Shown here: in pieces, positions 35,101 to 42,495 of the stretch
Position numbering within the stretch: the first letter of the stretch is position 1
Layout: each line of letters opens with the position of its first letter
Source of the DNA: Terriglobia bacterium
GTDB lineage: Bacteria > Acidobacteriota > Terriglobia > UBA7540
Assembly: GCA_030040315.1 (NCBI GenBank)
Contig: JASHTY010000444.1
Coordinates: 1-46,022, forward strand
Direction: 5' to 3'
DNA: 46,022 nucleotides
Translations under genes and position numbers: made by a program
The notes under the pieces: generated by a model
What the model was told of the DNA's origin: nothing
The model's input: the letters and a program-made list of their open reading frames with translations, nothing else
Database searches by the model: none

Positions 35101-35162
35101 AGCAGGCACAGAAGCAGCAGCGCGGGCAGGAGAATTCTTCGTACCGAGATCTGCAATCTCAT
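32124..35162 (-). CDS. TonB-dependent receptor, Oar-like (paralogue 1)
   Basis: This 1012-residue outer-membrane receptor has a signal peptide to about residue 29. A carboxypeptidase-regulatory domain follows (about 33-115: GSVKGQISDPSGASVPAARI ... DGTYEITGLAPGTYTIRVRAKGF). The plug is at about 130-235, with GGQIYVDGFTAGQLPPKADIL and EYDKLGYGRIEITTRPGS. A long beta-barrel ends in a terminal Phe (RRIDLGVVLTF). Near residue 870-950 it carries a very long Gly-rich tract (complement of about 32330-32545) inserted before the last strands. A GAGGA ribosome-binding site precedes the ATG. The ligand is unknown; Oar-like receptors take up large polymers or peptides. It is 192 bases downstream of a close paralogue. 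Confidence 0.92.
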   Translation of the reverse strand: MRLQISVRRILLPALLLLCLLPGGLIFAQNGATGSVKGQISDPSGASVPAARIAAVSSTGQVKAGTVKPDGTYEITGLAPGTYTIRVRAKGFTPFDQPGQVVAAGKALKLDISLQIASEVEKVEVTDSTTQVSVNPTENATSLVIKGEDLQALSDDPDELQSELEALAGPSAGPNGGQIYVDGFTAGQLPPKADILEVRINQNPFSAEYDKLGYGRIEITTRPGSAQFHGQGMASVGLSQFDTRNPFAVNDPSFHSDFYNANVGGPLSKKASFFFSFFRRGLEDNSVVSAEVLNLTTLQQTPLSQAVATPSGRTNLSPRLDLQLTNSNVLSIRYQYYDNNATNADQSVGQLNLATQGLNSHSDEHTVQVSDTDVISAKKLNQFRFQYLHDYTNNTPASTAAALEVQGAFTGGGNVMGSSTDVQNHYEAQNLTSFFIGKHTLVVGARLRDEQDNNTANTNFNGTFTFTSIGAYQTAETSLQACANAGGTNCQTSGATQFLIVGGNPLATVNLLDVGLFAQDDWKVTPGMTLSLGLRWETQNDIPDHSDFAPRVGLAWALGPHKKSAAKTVLRAGFGIFYDRFPESLLLDAERQNGINEQTYLIPSPTFFPNIPSLSSLSGQSNETPSRYQVDPNVRAPYTMQSAIGIEQQVSKNATVSVTYLNAHGVHQLLTNDINAPLPGTFPLGDPELGTRPLGTAAGNIYDYQSTGLFNQNQFIANFNLRLGTKLTLGGFYTLSYADANTSGNTPTVIMNPYDIRQDYGRAPFDVRNQLVLIGNWNLPHHFSLSPFLVTRSGSPFNVTVPTDLFGTGTFNARPALGAACTVTPITCPLGVSFNATPSTAQSIIAPYSYDNPGQFTFNLRLAKTFGFGRELSRPSNTGGFGGGGPGGGGGGRGGPGGGGGGGGRGGGGGGGGGGGGGGGGGGLGGRGLSGGGGGGGFFGGGGSNTNRRFNLTLSVNARNLFNDVNLGTRVGVVGSPLFDQSNSIGGLFGGGFGGGLQAANRRIDLGVVLTF

Positions 35163-35354
35163 GCTGATTCCTCAGATGGTCAGCGGGTGTTGAAGTAATC
35201 GGGCCGCCAAGGCTCACGATTTCTCCAAACACCGTTTGTGTTAGAAAAAGAAGTGTCGCGCAGGAGCCAGCCCGGCACGATTCACAACTCGCCGGGGCCC
35301 ACGAGCTTCTGCTGCCATGAACTCTATCACTACCCAGAAAAAGTCAAACCTGAA

Positions 35355-38300
35355 TTAGAACGTAAAGACTACCTGAAAATCAATGCGCCGATTCGAGGCC
35401 TGTGCCAGGCCGCCGCCTGCAGAGCCCCCGAATAGCCCGCCCAGCGAGTTTGATTGATCAAACAGAGGCGAACCAATCGTCCCATTGCGCGGGCCAACAT
35501 TGACGTCGTTAAAGAGGTTCCGCGCGTTGGCGCTAAAGGTCAGGCTGAAGCGCCGATTGGCCGCCTGGCTTCCCCCGCCAAACATGCCGCCTCCACCGCC
35601 ATTTAATCCGCCCGGGCCAAGTCCACCACCTCCGCCACGTCCACCGCCACCACCACCGCCACCACCACCCCGTCCGCCCCCGCCGCCACCCATGCCGCCA
35701 AATCCTCCGCCGCCTCTTCCACCCCTTCCACCGTTGCCACCCGGCCTCTGAACCTCTTTTCCGAAGCTGATGGTTTTGCTCAGGCGAAGGTTGAAGGTGA
35801 ATTGTCCGGGATTCTGGAAACCATAAGGTGGAATAATGGACTGCGCACTGGTAGGTGCGGTGTTAAATGTGCCGAGCGGCGTGGCCACGATGCTGGGGCT
35901 TGTGGAGGTGACCCCGGGCGGGACCAGAGCGGGTCGCGCATTGAAGGTTCCGGTGCCAAACAAATCCTGGTCGACGGTGACGTTGAAGGGCGAGCCCGTT
36001 GCCGCAACCACGAACGGGCTCAAGCTGAATCGATGCGGCAGGTTCCAATTGCCGATCAGGAACAGCCGATTGCGGACGTCGAAAGGCGCGCGGCCGTAGT
36101 TTTGGGCAATATCATAGGGGTTCATCACCAAGCCACCGTTGTTTCCGTTGCTGTCGGAATTGGCGTATCCGAGTGTGTAGTACCCGGTTAGCGAGAGCTT
36201 GCTATTGATCTGTGTATTCGCATTGATGATGAACTGATTCTGATTAAACAGGCCGGTGGACTGGAAATCGTAGATGTTTCCGGCGGCGGTGCCGAAGGGC
36301 CTCGTGCCGAGTAGCGGGTCACCTAGCGGGAACGTTCCCGGCAAAGGGGCGTTGATGTCATTGGTCAGCAGTTGATGCGTTCCGTGGGACTCCAGGTACG
36401 TAAAGGTCACTTTGGCGTAGCGGGTAAGTTGCTGTTCAAGGCTGATGGCGCCCTGCATGATGTACGGCGCCCGGAAATTCGGGTCGATTTGATAGCGCGT
36501 GGGAGTCTCAGCGTAAGCAGACAGGCTGCTGATGCTCGGGATCAGCGGGAAGAATGTGGGTGAGGGAACCAGATACTCCTGCTGAGTCGTGCCGTTCAAG
36601 CGCTCGGCCTGGAGGATGAGGGACTCCGGGAATCGGTCGTAAAAAATGCCGAAGCCCGAGCGCAGGACCGTTTTCGCTCCGCCCTTGTTGTGCGGATTTA
36701 GCCCCCAGGCAAAGCCAAAGCGCGGCGCAAAATCCGAATGGTCGGGAATTCCCGTTTGCGACTCCCAACGCAGTCCCAGGCTCAGCGTCATGTTGGAGCG
36801 CAGCTTCCAGTCATCTTGGGCGAACAGACCCACATCAAACATATTTACCACGCTCAATGGATTTCCGGTGGCAATCAGGAACTGCGTCGGCCCGCTGGTC
36901 TCGCAATTCGTTCCGCCGGCATTCGCACAGGCTTGCAGATTCTGTTCCGCAACTTGATAGGAGGTTTGCGGGGCCGGGGCGATACATTGTGATGTTAGTA
37001 CCAGGCAGGGGAAGGTGAACGTGGCGTTGAAGTTGGAATCCGAGCTGTTGGAATCCTGGAAGTCCCGCAACCGGCCGCCCACTACCAGAGTGTGCTTGCC
37101 GATAAAGAAGGACATAAGGTCCTGCGCTTCATAATGATTTTGCAGGTCAGTTGTATTTCCTTCGGAATTGCCGCCGCCCGTAAATGCTCCCTGAACGTTG
37201 ATGGTGGGTGCGATAACCTGCGGAACGGTCGTGGCGTCATCGTGCAGGTATTGGAACCGGAATTGGTTCAGCCGCTTGGCGCCGAACACCTGCGTGTCGC
37301 TGACCTGCACAGTATCCTCAAGGCTATGGGAGTCGTACGCCTGGCTGACCAGGTTCGATTGACCAATGCCGCTATTGTGGAAGATGTTGTCGTAAAACTG
37401 ATAACGAACGGAGAGCACGTTGTTGGTGCTCAACTGCAAGTCAACGCGCGGGCTCAGATTGGTCAGCGTGCGCGGACTTGCAATGGCCTGGCTGATGGGA
37501 GCTTCCTCCAGCGCGGAGTTCAGGTCAAACGTGTTCACCACGGATTCATCGCCAATGTCCCGGCGGAAGAATGAGAAGAAGAACGACGCCTTTTTATTGA
37601 TGGGCCCGCCGATGTTAGCGTTGTAATACTCCGTGGAATAGCCCGGTACCTGCACGGCGAAGGGATTCCGAGTGTTGAAGGGCGAGGCATTGATGTCAAA
37701 CATGCCCTGTCCGTGAAACTTGCTCGAGCCCGGGCGAGTCGTAATTTCAATGCGCCCGTAGCCCACCTTATCGTATTCGGCTGAGAAGGGGTTCTGATTG
37801 ATGCGGATTTCCAGAATATCCGCCTTGGGGGGAAGTTGGCCGGCAGTGAATCCGTCGACATAAATCTGTCCGCCATTGGGACCTGCTGAGGGTCCTGCCA
37901 GGGCTTCCAATTCCGACTGCAGCTCATCGGGGTCGTCAGAGAGCGCGTTCAGGTCTTCACCTTTAATCACAATCGAGTTGGCGTTCTCCGTGGGGTTTAC
38001 GCTTACCTGAGTTGCGGACTCCGTCACCTGGACCGTCTCCGTCTCCTCGAGGATTTTAAGGGCTATATTGACGTTCTCAGTTTTTCCCGCGGCCACTTGG
38101 ACGGCCTGCTGGTCAAAAGGCTGGAATCCCTTGGCGCGGGCATGAACGGTGTAGCTTCCCGGCGTCAAGCCTGTGATGTCGTAGGATCCATCCGGATGCA
38201 CGGTACCGGATTTGCTTTGTCCCGAGGGAGATGTTGCCGTGACGCGAGCGCCAGGGACGGCGGCGCCGGAAGGGTCGGAAATCTGGCCATGAACCGCGCC

Positions 38301-38396
38301 GGAAGAATTCTGCGCATGCACCATTCCCGGGGAAAGCAGCCAGAAAAGCAGTGCGACCGCAAGTGGCGCGCGTGCTCCCAAATTCCAAACTCTCAT
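35355..38396 (-). CDS. TonB-dependent receptor, Oar-like (paralogue 2)
   Basis: This 1013-residue receptor has the same architecture as its neighbour: signal peptide, carboxypeptidase-regulatory domain (about 33-112), plug, barrel, Gly-rich tract (complement of about 35577-35755) and C-terminal Phe (RRIDFQVVFTF). The segment from SDDPDELQSELEALAGPSAG through the plug is almost identical in both proteins, while barrel loops differ. One example is an insertion with FPCLVLTSQCIAPAPQTSYQ. This points to tandem duplication followed by loop divergence, perhaps to bind different ligands. GAGGAG five bases before the ATG supports the start. Confidence 0.92.
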   Translation of the reverse strand: MRVWNLGARAPLAVALLFWLLSPGMVHAQNSSGAVHGQISDPSGAAVPGARVTATSPSGQSKSGTVHPDGSYDITGLTPGSYTVHARAKGFQPFDQQAVQVAAGKTENVNIALKILEETETVQVTESATQVSVNPTENANSIVIKGEDLNALSDDPDELQSELEALAGPSAGPNGGQIYVDGFTAGQLPPKADILEIRINQNPFSAEYDKVGYGRIEITTRPGSSKFHGQGMFDINASPFNTRNPFAVQVPGYSTEYYNANIGGPINKKASFFFSFFRRDIGDESVVNTFDLNSALEEAPISQAIASPRTLTNLSPRVDLQLSTNNVLSVRYQFYDNIFHNSGIGQSNLVSQAYDSHSLEDTVQVSDTQVFGAKRLNQFRFQYLHDDATTVPQVIAPTINVQGAFTGGGNSEGNTTDLQNHYEAQDLMSFFIGKHTLVVGGRLRDFQDSNSSDSNFNATFTFPCLVLTSQCIAPAPQTSYQVAEQNLQACANAGGTNCETSGPTQFLIATGNPLSVVNMFDVGLFAQDDWKLRSNMTLSLGLRWESQTGIPDHSDFAPRFGFAWGLNPHNKGGAKTVLRSGFGIFYDRFPESLILQAERLNGTTQQEYLVPSPTFFPLIPSISSLSAYAETPTRYQIDPNFRAPYIMQGAISLEQQLTRYAKVTFTYLESHGTHQLLTNDINAPLPGTFPLGDPLLGTRPFGTAAGNIYDFQSTGLFNQNQFIINANTQINSKLSLTGYYTLGYANSDSNGNNGGLVMNPYDIAQNYGRAPFDVRNRLFLIGNWNLPHRFSLSPFVVAATGSPFNVTVDQDLFGTGTFNARPALVPPGVTSTSPSIVATPLGTFNTAPTSAQSIIPPYGFQNPGQFTFNLRLSKTISFGKEVQRPGGNGGRGGRGGGGFGGMGGGGGGRGGGGGGGGGGRGGGGGLGPGGLNGGGGGMFGGGSQAANRRFSLTFSANARNLFNDVNVGPRNGTIGSPLFDQSNSLGGLFGGSAGGGLAQASNRRIDFQVVFTF

Positions 38397-39155
38397 TCCA
38401 TCTCCTCAGTTTGCGCCACGAATTGATGGCTTAACGCCCCATCGTCGGGTCCGGCCTCACTTCAAACTCCTGGAGGCATTTTTGCTTCCCCGAGGGCGAG
38501 TGTGGTCATTGGGAAGCCTAAGAAAAGTACCACTACGACACCGTTATCTTGCCTTTCTTCGCATTCCTTCACTCAGACGTATGGGCGGTTTGAAGGGTTT
38601 CATCACTTTTCAACTTACCTCTGACCATCAGAAGTCCAAATGGCCGATGTGCAAGCCGATGTGCAACTGGGTGAAATTCCGCAGGTAATGGGTGAATTCC
38701 CCCACTTGCAACTTTGCCCAATGCCCCTCATGGGACATTGAAGACAGCAAACGGGAATAGCCTCCAAGAAAGCGCGCTCCATGCTCAGAAATCTGTTACC
38801 CTTTAGTATCAACAACTTCTGGGGTAATATTTATAATGGCTTTTCGGGGGTCGCCTTACTGCCAGTTCAGGGGGCTGAAGTCTAACTCATTGTAAGTAAA
38901 GCAGAATCTCGACTTGTTCTTTTTGTGATCCCACCCAGCGATCGTAAGCTGCTCAAATGCGGCCCTTTGTTTTCATACATATCCGCGGATGCACCTTCAT
39001 TTTCCCCTGGTGAGCAGCGTTGACTCGTGGACTCCAATTCCCAGTTCGGCGGACCCATGTGGGTCAAGCGCACTCCAACCTCCTGTTCATAGCACTTTCA
39101 AGTCCAAAATGTCTGAAACTTCCGGCCAAAATCGGAGGCAATTAGGAGGACTGGA
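38397..39155. other. Long intergenic region upstream of the TonB receptor pair
   Basis: About 760 bases lack a convincing gene; short open frames here have no family features. Within it lie tandem direct repeats: GCCGATGTGCAA at 38643-38654 and 38655-38666, then GGGTGAAATTCC (38669-38680) and GGGTGAATTCC (38690-38700), the last two 21 bases apart. The region should hold the promoter of the leftward receptor gene and the end of the aminotransferase-like transcript. AT content is higher than in flanking genes. Confidence 0.45.
38643..38700. promoter_or_regulatory. Cluster of direct repeats, possible operator
   Basis: Two adjacent 12-base repeats GCCGATGTGCAA are followed by two GGGTGAA(A)TTCC repeats starting 21 bases apart, about two helical turns. 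This lies roughly 250-300 bases upstream of the receptor start on the minus strand. Such spacing suits binding of a dimeric or tandem regulator. No regulator gene is adjacent, so this is only a pattern. Confidence 0.3.
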
Positions 39156-40496
39156 TCAGGCAAGCTGCGACTTGTGCGCCCAAACCTTCTGAAACGCCTT
39201 CACGTACTGGTCGATAATGTCGTTAGCCTGGTCGTAAAAAAGCGGGAGGAAGATATGCTGATTATTGATGTAGTCATCGCCGGGCATGGAAGGGGGAATG
39301 ACAGGGGGGTGGTGCCACCACTTGGCCTCGGAGTAAATCGTCAGCTTGTGCTGCTCGGGATAAACCCAGGTGGAAACTCCCACGCCTTCCGCCTTCAGCG
39401 CCTTCACCAGGGCGTCGCGCGAAAAGCCCGCCTTGGCGGAATCCAGCAGCAGCATGTTGGCATGGTAGTAGACCCGCTTCTGGTCCGGGCGCACACGGGG
39501 CTCGCTGAGCCCGGTCAATTGAATCAGGGGATCGTTCTGCCGGCGCACGTTTTTCTCCACCAGCGCATTCATCGCATCGAGCTTGCGCAATTGCATCCGC
39601 CCCACCGCGGCGGAAAACGGGTGCATGCGATACTTCTGGCCGAAGCCAGTTCCCGCGTAGCGATGCACGGGGCTGGAAGCGGGGTATGTTTCCGGCGCAA
39701 GGTATTCGCCAAATGCCGTGGCGCGCTGAAAATGCAATTCGTTGTGATACATCCCCATGCCGCCTTCCACGGTGGGCAGGCACTTGCTCGCCTGGAAGCT
39801 GAATATCGCCAGATCGCCCCAAGTGCCCATTTTCCTGCCTTGCATGCTGGCGCCGTGCGCGTGCGCGGCGTCTTCCAGCACGATCAGGCTTTTCTCTTTC
39901 GCGAAATCGCGAATGTGATCCATCTCAGATGGCATTCCCCACGAATGCATGGGAAATACTGCGCGCGTGCGGGAGGTGAACTTGCGGCGGGCATCCTCCA
40001 GATCGAAAGTGCCCGTGGCGGGATGAATGTCGATGAAGATCGGAACGTATCCGAAAAACCGCATGGCCAGGCAATCGGTGGGGAAGTCGTAGGAGGGCAC
40101 CATGATTTCGCTGCCGGGCTCAAGGTCAATGGCGAAAAACATGCTCGTTATCGCGGACGAGCCGTTAATGTGCGCGCGCAGATAGGGAATTCCGGTGTAT
40201 TCCTTCCACTCTTTTTCAAAGAGGGGAAGCTCTTCATAGAATTTGTCCGTATCAATCAGCCGGTGAAGCGCGTCTTTCTCAGCCTGTCCATAGCGTGGCC
40301 AGCGGGTGAGCTCCTCAAATTTGTCCTGAGGAAAATCCACGGTTTTTCCGCCGCCGAGCGTGGCCAGCGATTCCGCGGCGCGAGGTTCCGCGCTTAAAGC
40401 TTCCGGCATGGCCAGCCCCAGCAGCGCCGCACCGCTGCTCTGCAAAAAGTTTCTGCGGCTTTCGCCGGAAATGTTTCCAACTTCTTTCCTGGTCAT
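39156..40496 (-). CDS. Tat-exported DegT/DnrJ/EryC1/StrS-family aminotransferase homologue
   Basis: This 446-residue protein has a twin-arginine signal (SRRNFLQSSGAALLGLAMP, about residues 13-31), then a complete fold-type I PLP enzyme. NGSSAITSMFFAIDLEPGSEI covers the cofactor phosphate region. EDAAHAHGA (Asp209) is the residue pairing with the PLP nitrogen. FSFQASKCLPTVEGGM carries the catalytic Lys238. The C-terminal part with YYHANMLLLDSAKAGFSRDALVKALKAEGV is also family-typical. The family usually acts in the cytoplasm on nucleotide-sugars; Tat export would place this one, folded with PLP, in the periplasm. AGGGGGT lies seven bases before the ATG. Confidence 0.88.
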   Translation of the reverse strand: MTRKEVGNISGESRRNFLQSSGAALLGLAMPEALSAEPRAAESLATLGGGKTVDFPQDKFEELTRWPRYGQAEKDALHRLIDTDKFYEELPLFEKEWKEYTGIPYLRAHINGSSAITSMFFAIDLEPGSEIMVPSYDFPTDCLAMRFFGYVPIFIDIHPATGTFDLEDARRKFTSRTRAVFPMHSWGMPSEMDHIRDFAKEKSLIVLEDAAHAHGASMQGRKMGTWGDLAIFSFQASKCLPTVEGGMGMYHNELHFQRATAFGEYLAPETYPASSPVHRYAGTGFGQKYRMHPFSAAVGRMQLRKLDAMNALVEKNVRRQNDPLIQLTGLSEPRVRPDQKRVYYHANMLLLDSAKAGFSRDALVKALKAEGVGVSTWVYPEQHKLTIYSEAKWWHHPPVIPPSMPGDDYINNQHIFLPLFYDQANDIIDQYVKAFQKVWAHKSQLA

Positions 40497-40791
40497 GTTC
40501 GTTACCCCCTAGCTCATCGCGCCGAATTTCGAGTTTCTAGCAAGGATAATTCATGAAAACCAGAGAACAAAACAGCACGAAGCGAGGTTCACACAGAGTT
40601 CACGGAGTCTTTAACTGGCAGAATCACCGAACCGTTGGCTCGCAGAGTGCACAGAGATGTTCTTCGGGTTTTCTCCGTGGCCTCTGTGCTTTGACTCTGC
40701 AGCCTCTGTGAGTAACTCTTTTTCCTCTTTCACTACAAGAAATTCATGAATAATCCGGGATAGTTTCCAGTTTCGAGTTTTGATTTGCGAA
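40497..40791. other. Intergenic region rich in short palindromic repeats
   Basis: This contains GAATTTCGAGTTTC (40524-40537), a related CAGTTTCGAGTTTTG near 40770, and the CACAGAG/CTCTGTG inverted repeat described separately. No gene is supported; a 64-residue open frame covering part of it is low-complexity. The region separates the aminotransferase-like gene from the beta-propeller gene. Confidence 0.5.
40592..40688. repeat. Imperfect inverted repeat, CACAGAG...CTCTGTG type
   Basis: CACAGAGTTCACGGAG (40592-40607) pairs at 14 of 16 positions with CTCCGTGGCCTCTGTG (40673-40688). Further partial copies (GCAGAGTGCACAGAG, GCAGCCTCTGTGAG) lie inside and just outside. This motif type is widespread between genes in many bacteria with large genomes; its role is unknown. 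Confidence 0.55.
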
Positions 40792-42393
40792 TCAATGGCT
40801 GGCAATCGGCCCCGGAATCTGCATCAAATCCGTCCGGCTCTGCCCATTCTGAATAACCGCCGCGAGCGCGTACACCGACCCATCCAATCCGACCGCGATG
40901 GAATTAACTTCCTTCGGCCGCTGGCCGTCGGGAAAAAAGATCGCGCCATGATCGATGTACTTTCCTGTCGGAATGTAGTAGGTGATCAGGTGCAGGTCTT
41001 CCTCGCCCTTTGATTCACCCTTCAGCGCCACGGCTTTTCCCGCCACGCGCCTGCCCTGGCGATAGATCGGCCCACCGGTCAGGTAGTACAAAGTCTTCCC
41101 ATCGGGCCCGAGGATGAAGCCCAGGTAACCGTAACTGAATTCGTCATACATGCCGCTGCGCTGCGAGGGCAGGGAAGTAATGCGGTCGAGCACTTCCACG
41201 CGCGGCATGCGCGGGTCGAATCGAAACAGATAGCCGGAATTCCCATGCACGCCGTACACCATGTTCTCGGGCGAATACCAGATGGCCTGCCGCCAGTTGT
41301 ATCCCATGGTTCCCGATGATGTGGGGTCATAGACGCCGAAGTAATCCTTTCGCATGTCCTCGCCCTCGATCTTTTCCACGGCGTCGCGGTCGTAGCGGTA
41401 GCGGAAGATGAAGCCGTCCGCGGAAGTGAAGTAGACCGATCCGTCGCGCGGGTCGACCACCAGCGACCGGCACAACGTCCGATACTGCGGCCCGCGCACG
41501 CTTTCGCCCAGCGCCGCATGCAGGCCCAGGTCTTTAAGTTGCCGCGTGTGGAGATCGTAGTAGATGAAATATCCTGTGGGCCACGTCTCACCGTAGAGCC
41601 GCCCGCGCGCGGGGTCCATGGTCATCGCAATGATGCCCTCGTTGCGCGGAGCGAGCGCCAGATTCTCAAACTTGCCGGTTGAGAGATCGTAGGAAAGAAA
41701 ATGCCCGCCCGGATAGGGCTTGTATCCCGGCGGGGGCACCCCCGGCGTTTCCATTCCATTCCTGATTGTGTAATATCCGATATGGGATGCAAAGTATAGT
41801 TTACCGTTTCCTTCCCAGAAACGTACGTGCGACTTGTTCTGGGGAATGGCTTTCAAGCCTTTTTCGCCGCAGATTTCCGTCAAGTCGCCCAGGTGCTGGA
41901 TTGTTTCCGTCTTCGGATCAAAGGAATACACCTGCGCGCCCGCATCCACGGTCTGCGATGAAAGGACGTAATAAATTTTTCCATCGCTCGCCGCGCTGAT
42001 GCCGTTGTAACTGTCGTGTGCCTGGGGGAAACCGGAGTTGTAGATTTTGGCAGTCAAGTGGGAGATATCTGGGGATTGCTGCGCAGAGTTCTGTGCTCGT
42101 GCTTGCGGGAACACGGTCAATACGATGCAGAGGAGTATGAGGGTGAACGCGCTACTCTGCAGGACAGTCGTGCGTAGCTTGGCTATATGGCAAGGAAATA
42201 TTGAAGGAAACCCCTCACCCGGCTCGCCCCGGCTGATGACTGCGCCGGTTGCGAGCCACCCTCTCCCCACGGGAGAGGGAATAACGTACTTTGCAAGCAT
42301 GCCAAGCGCAAGATTGTGTTTCCCTCTCCAGGGGGAGAGGGTGGCCGAGGGACGAGGTCGGGTGAGGGGTCTCTTCCCGACGTTGGCGCTCAT
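40792..42393 (-). CDS. Exported beta-propeller-like protein; 5' end overlaps a repeat element
   Basis: The mature part (from about QNSAQQSPDISHL) has repeated blade-like units: GISAASDGKIYYVLSSQ, VYSFDPKTETIQHLGDL, HFLSYDLSTGKFENLAL, AMTMDPARGRLYGETWPTG, LVVDPRDGSVYFTSADGFIFRY, FILGPDGKTLYYLTGGPIY and SIAVGLDGSVYALAAV. That suggests a six- to seven-blade propeller. I cannot assign a function. A signal peptide (AFTLILLCIVLTVFPQARAQ) precedes it, but no ATG, GTG or TTG lies between it and the palindromic element at 42205-42377. Possible starts are ATG 42393 just outside the element, or ATG 42300 and GTG 42270 inside it. The given start is therefore a guess; the gene may have been damaged or re-started by the insertion. 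Confidence 0.7.
   Translation of the reverse strand: MSANVGKRPLTRPRPSATLSPWRGKHNLALGMLAKYVIPSPVGRGWLATGAVISRGEPGEGFPSIFPCHIAKLRTTVLQSSAFTLILLCIVLTVFPQARAQNSAQQSPDISHLTAKIYNSGFPQAHDSYNGISAASDGKIYYVLSSQTVDAGAQVYSFDPKTETIQHLGDLTEICGEKGLKAIPQNKSHVRFWEGNGKLYFASHIGYYTIRNGMETPGVPPPGYKPYPGGHFLSYDLSTGKFENLALAPRNEGIIAMTMDPARGRLYGETWPTGYFIYYDLHTRQLKDLGLHAALGESVRGPQYRTLCRSLVVDPRDGSVYFTSADGFIFRYRYDRDAVEKIEGEDMRKDYFGVYDPTSSGTMGYNWRQAIWYSPENMVYGVHGNSGYLFRFDPRMPRVEVLDRITSLPSQRSGMYDEFSYGYLGFILGPDGKTLYYLTGGPIYRQGRRVAGKAVALKGESKGEEDLHLITYYIPTGKYIDHGAIFFPDGQRPKEVNSIAVGLDGSVYALAAVIQNGQSRTDLMQIPGPIASH
42205..42377. repeat. 170-base palindromic element, copy B
   Basis: This is a diverged copy of the element at 7731-7900 in the same orientation. 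It shares CCCCTCACCCGGCTCGCCCCGG at the left, GAGCCACCCTCTCCCCACGG with a TCCCTCTCC...GGGGAGAGGGTGGC partner inside, and GAGGTCGGGTGAGGGGTCTCTTC at the right. The loop differs. It covers the 5' end of the beta-propeller gene. Confidence 0.8.
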
Positions 42394-42495
42394 ATCGTTC
42401 TCTGTTGGTAGTGGCAACGATGCGTCCGGGTCCTTGATATTAGATTTGATCAAGTTGAATAAGTGCATTCGAATTCATCCTTTAGCATTCATAAT

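Noticed and set aside
35577-35755. Possible CRISPR or tandem DNA repeat array
   Set aside because: Repeats are irregular GGN codons in a coding frame, with no spacers of constant size.
38482-38688. 68-residue frame in the long intergenic region
   Set aside because: No ribosome-binding site and no similarity to any known pattern; it crosses the direct repeats.
39174-40397. 407-residue plus-strand frame opposite the aminotransferase homologue
   Set aside because: The minus-strand protein has a Tat signal and all PLP motifs; the plus frame has none.
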